DNA of 25,823 nt from the NCBI GenBank assembly GCA_937924505.1, contig CALDSR010000059.1, positions 1 to 25,823 on the forward strand, in the 5' to 3' direction. The stretch comes from an uncultured Granulosicoccus sp. GTDB taxonomy: Bacteria > Pseudomonadota > Gammaproteobacteria > Granulosicoccales > Granulosicoccaceae. The notes below the pieces were generated by a model. It made no database searches, was not told the DNA's origin, and saw nothing but the letters and a program-made list of their open reading frames with translations. This document shows positions 24,291 through 25,823 of the stretch, in pieces; the stretch's first letter is position 1, and every line of letters starts with the position of its first letter. Made by a program: the position numbers and the translations under genes.

Positions 24291-25226
24291 TTAGTGGAGT
24301 AATGGTTGCTGAGCGTGCCAAATCTTGACGGTCAACGGGTCACCGGCCAGTGTGACGGTCTTGCCGGGTTTCAAACCGGCATCGACAAACGACTTTCGGA
24401 TTTCGGTATCGCTAAACCCAAGACGTTGATGCTTATGTTCGATACGCAATTGTTCTTCCTGATGTTGCGCAAAGTCGACAATCATCAAGCGGCCTTTGCT
24501 CCTCAGAGTACGGGCCGCTTCGGCAATAACCTGAGAAGGATCAAGGCAGTAGTGCAACACTAGATGCAGAGACGCCAGATCGACACTCTGGTCGTCAAAA
24601 GGCATGTTGTACATATCCCCTTTACGGAACTGCACATGGCGGAATTTGTTTTTTTCGAGCTGGGCGCGGGCAATCGCCAACATCTCGGGACTGGTGTCGA
24701 TACCAATGCCACGATCTATCTGATCGGCGACAAGCTCGAGAATCCGCCCCGTGCCAGTGCCTATATCCAAAAAGGTATCAATACGTTCAGCGCCGATCAA
24801 CTCAAGCATGTGCGCTTCAACCTCGGCCTGAGGTACATGTAATGCACGGATTTCCCGCCAGCGGCTTGCATTTTCCTTGAAGTAGCTGGCCGCGAGTTCC
24901 GCCCGTTTCTGCCGTATTTGGTCCAGGCGAGATAGATCGCGATTCAACTCTGCATCGTCTTCCGGCAGCAGATCGACCAAAGTTCTCGCAAGATGTGCTG
25001 AACTGGACAGCTCAGCGATGCTGTAGAAAACCATGGCCCCTTCACGAAATCGATCCAGCAACCCGGCTTCGACCAGCAATTTCAGATGCCGAGAAACTCG
25101 CGGCTGACTTTGGCCGAGAATCTGGGTGAGCTCGCTTACGCTAAGTTCACCATGGGCGCATAGAGCGAGCAACCGTAACCGTGTCGGTTCGCCAGCCGCA
25201 CGTAGACCTGCAAGAAGAGTTTCCAT
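24291..25226 (-). CDS. ArsR-family HTH regulator fused to a SAM-dependent methyltransferase domain (SahR-like)
   Basis: The 311-residue protein has an N-terminal ArsR winged helix (about 8-72: AGEPTRLRLLALCAHGELSV, SQPRVSRHLKLLVEAGLLDR). A helical linker follows, then a class I methyltransferase domain with motif I FLDIGTGTG (152-160), GIDTSPEML and KGDMYNMPF. The recognition region has no ELCVCDL-type cysteine pair, so metal sensing is unlikely. Such fusions occur next to metF/metH/ahcY in proteobacteria, and ArsR-type SahR regulators respond to S-adenosylhomocysteine. It is therefore a likely SAM-cycle repressor of its own operon with metF. It starts at ATG 25226, with an inverted repeat directly upstream; TTG 25229 is an alternative. 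Confidence 0.9.
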   Translation of the reverse strand: METLLAGLRAAGEPTRLRLLALCAHGELSVSELTQILGQSQPRVSRHLKLLVEAGLLDRFREGAMVFYSIAELSSSAHLARTLVDLLPEDDAELNRDLSRLDQIRQKRAELAASYFKENASRWREIRALHVPQAEVEAHMLELIGAERIDTFLDIGTGTGRILELVADQIDRGIGIDTSPEMLAIARAQLEKNKFRHVQFRKGDMYNMPFDDQSVDLASLHLVLHYCLDPSQVIAEAARTLRSKGRLMIVDFAQHQEEQLRIEHKHQRLGFSDTEIRKSFVDAGLKPGKTVTLAGDPLTVKIWHAQQPLLH

Positions 25227-25229
25227 CAA

Positions 25230-25252
25230 ATATAAACATATCTTTATATGTT
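25230..25252. promoter_or_regulatory. AT-rich inverted repeat, probable operator of the ArsR-MT/metF operon
   Basis: Two overlapping perfect repeats are present: ATATAAA-N6-TTTATAT (25230-25249) and AACATAT-CTTT-ATATGTT (25235-25252). A further 10-bp palindrome, TTGAATTCAA, follows at 25251-25260. The element ends 4 bp before the ATG, where binding would block transcription or ribosome access. ArsR-family proteins typically bind such AT-rich 12-2-12-like repeats, so autoregulation is a reasonable inference. No strong Shine-Dalgarno sequence is seen between the repeat and the start. Confidence 0.6.
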
Positions 25253-25301
25253 GAATTCAATGGTGACAGAAGATTCTCAGATCCGCAAGCCTCGCTTCCT
25301 G

Positions 25302-25823
25302 TCAATTTGGCGGATTTGAGACCGCTCCGTAATAACGTATTGCCCCTGGAACCGTCAATAAAAGGGCGATCCCCACGGCAAGGCCACTCTGAGCAGCGGA
25401 AACAAAGCCGGAACCCGTGATGAAATCAACAATACAGTCGAGCAGCAGCACAAACCCCAACAAGGCTGCTGGGAGATACAAGCTCACTAGCAACCTGTTG
25501 CCACTCTGCCCCGCCGGGTGAAACGCAGAAGTGCGCCCAAAGGTAGGGGCACGATGACGCACACCGTCAGAACCACGATACTGGATACCTGATTCGGTCA
25601 ATTTATGCGAAATTCTCAGAGTGTCGAGGTCCGGGAAGGTTTTCGCCGTTAGTTGCAATTGCTGATCACCCGGCCACACTCGGAAGAACTGCACCTGCTG
25701 GGACTCATCAGACGCAGCAAAATCAACTCTGATGACAAAGGCTTGAACAGTATCCCCCCCGACTCGATCGGCAAATTGCCCGGTCGTCAGTGCGTTTTGT
25801 TCAAATCCTTCAACATCATCAGC
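25302..25823 (-). CDS. Unrecognised membrane protein, C-terminal part (gene runs off the right edge)
   Basis: The frame is open from the window edge to a TGA at 25302-25304, giving at least 173 residues. A soluble, beta-rich stretch (FVIRVDFAASDESQQVQFFR, then VWPGDQQLQLTAKTFPDLD) is followed by a basic segment and two hydrophobic helices (LYLPAALLGFVLLLDCIVDF and SGLAVGIALLLTVPGAIRYY). The topology suggests a soluble domain anchored by a C-terminal helical hairpin. I do not recognise the family. It is followed after 75 bp by the ArsR-methyltransferase gene on the same strand. A run of seven C lies in its coding region at 25754-25760. Confidence 0.65.
   Translation of the reverse strand, partial: ADDVEGFEQNALTTGQFADRVGGDTVQAFVIRVDFAASDESQQVQFFRVWPGDQQLQLTAKTFPDLDTLRISHKLTESGIQYRGSDGVRHRAPTFGRTSAFHPAGQSGNRLLVSLYLPAALLGFVLLLDCIVDFITGSGFVSAAQSGLAVGIALLLTVPGAIRYYGAVSNPPN

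Noticed and set aside
1..25823. tRNA, rRNA, CRISPR array, insertion sequence, prophage or defence-system genes
   Set aside because: I read both strands and the gaps for cloverleaf-like segments, regularly spaced repeats, transposase or integrase motifs and defence-type domains, and found none.

Overview
The window looks like a chromosomal segment of a gammaproteobacterium, probably marine or sediment-dwelling. The base composition is moderate. It carries an exopolysaccharide (EPS) locus of the exosortase-A (XrtA/EpsH1, 'PEP-CTERM system-associated') type, followed by housekeeping genes: an H-NS-family protein, RimO, MetF, and an ArsR-methyltransferase fusion. The class assignment is inferred from gene content only. 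No rRNA, tRNA, CRISPR array, IS element or phage gene was seen, and no gap between genes exceeds about 265 bp.

Left block, minus strand, 1-4510. A polysaccharide deacetylase is followed by an ExeA-like ATPase, a short Wza-type export lipoprotein, a Wzz-like chain-length protein and the first 59 codons of a probable tyrosine autokinase. The last two overlap by ATGA. This is the conserved XrtA-associated export core. The exosortase, the outer-membrane barrel and the initiating sugar transferase are not in the window.

Central block, plus strand, 4739-11027. An XrtA-type asparagine synthetase-like amidotransferase, a GT4 glycosyltransferase, a Wzx-like flippase and an unusual two-domain protein (formyltransferase-like plus GINT-like) lie close together. 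They converge on a minus-strand pair, an O-antigen ligase/polymerase-like protein and a hexapeptide acyltransferase (11061-13103). Divergent from that pair is a FemAB-like protein (13263-14747) with an N-terminal arm resembling the tRNA-binding coiled coil of seryl-tRNA synthetase.

Right part of the EPS region, 14778-20898. A GT4 glycosyltransferase and a large RIFT-barrel/YetA-like protein, related to exo-rhamnogalacturonan lyases, overlap by ATGA on the minus strand. Divergent from them are a membrane-anchored beta-helix protein and a VanZ-like membrane protein with a C-terminal jelly-roll-like domain. Together the locus appears able to build repeat units, flip them, polymerise and export them, and modify them by deacetylation, acylation, amidation and possibly lyase or epimerase chemistry.

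Flanking block, 20909-25823. This holds an H-NS-like protein, a small four-helix membrane protein, rimO, and a methionine/SAM-cycle operon in which an ArsR-methyltransferase fusion precedes metF, with a clear AT-rich inverted repeat upstream. The window ends inside an unrecognised membrane protein gene.

The most interesting points are the SerRS-like arm on the FemAB protein, the formyltransferase/GINT fusion, the lyase-like protein without an export signal that is coupled to a glycosyltransferase, the beta-helix/VanZ-jelly-roll pair, and several near-perfect palindromes in the divergent promoter regions.
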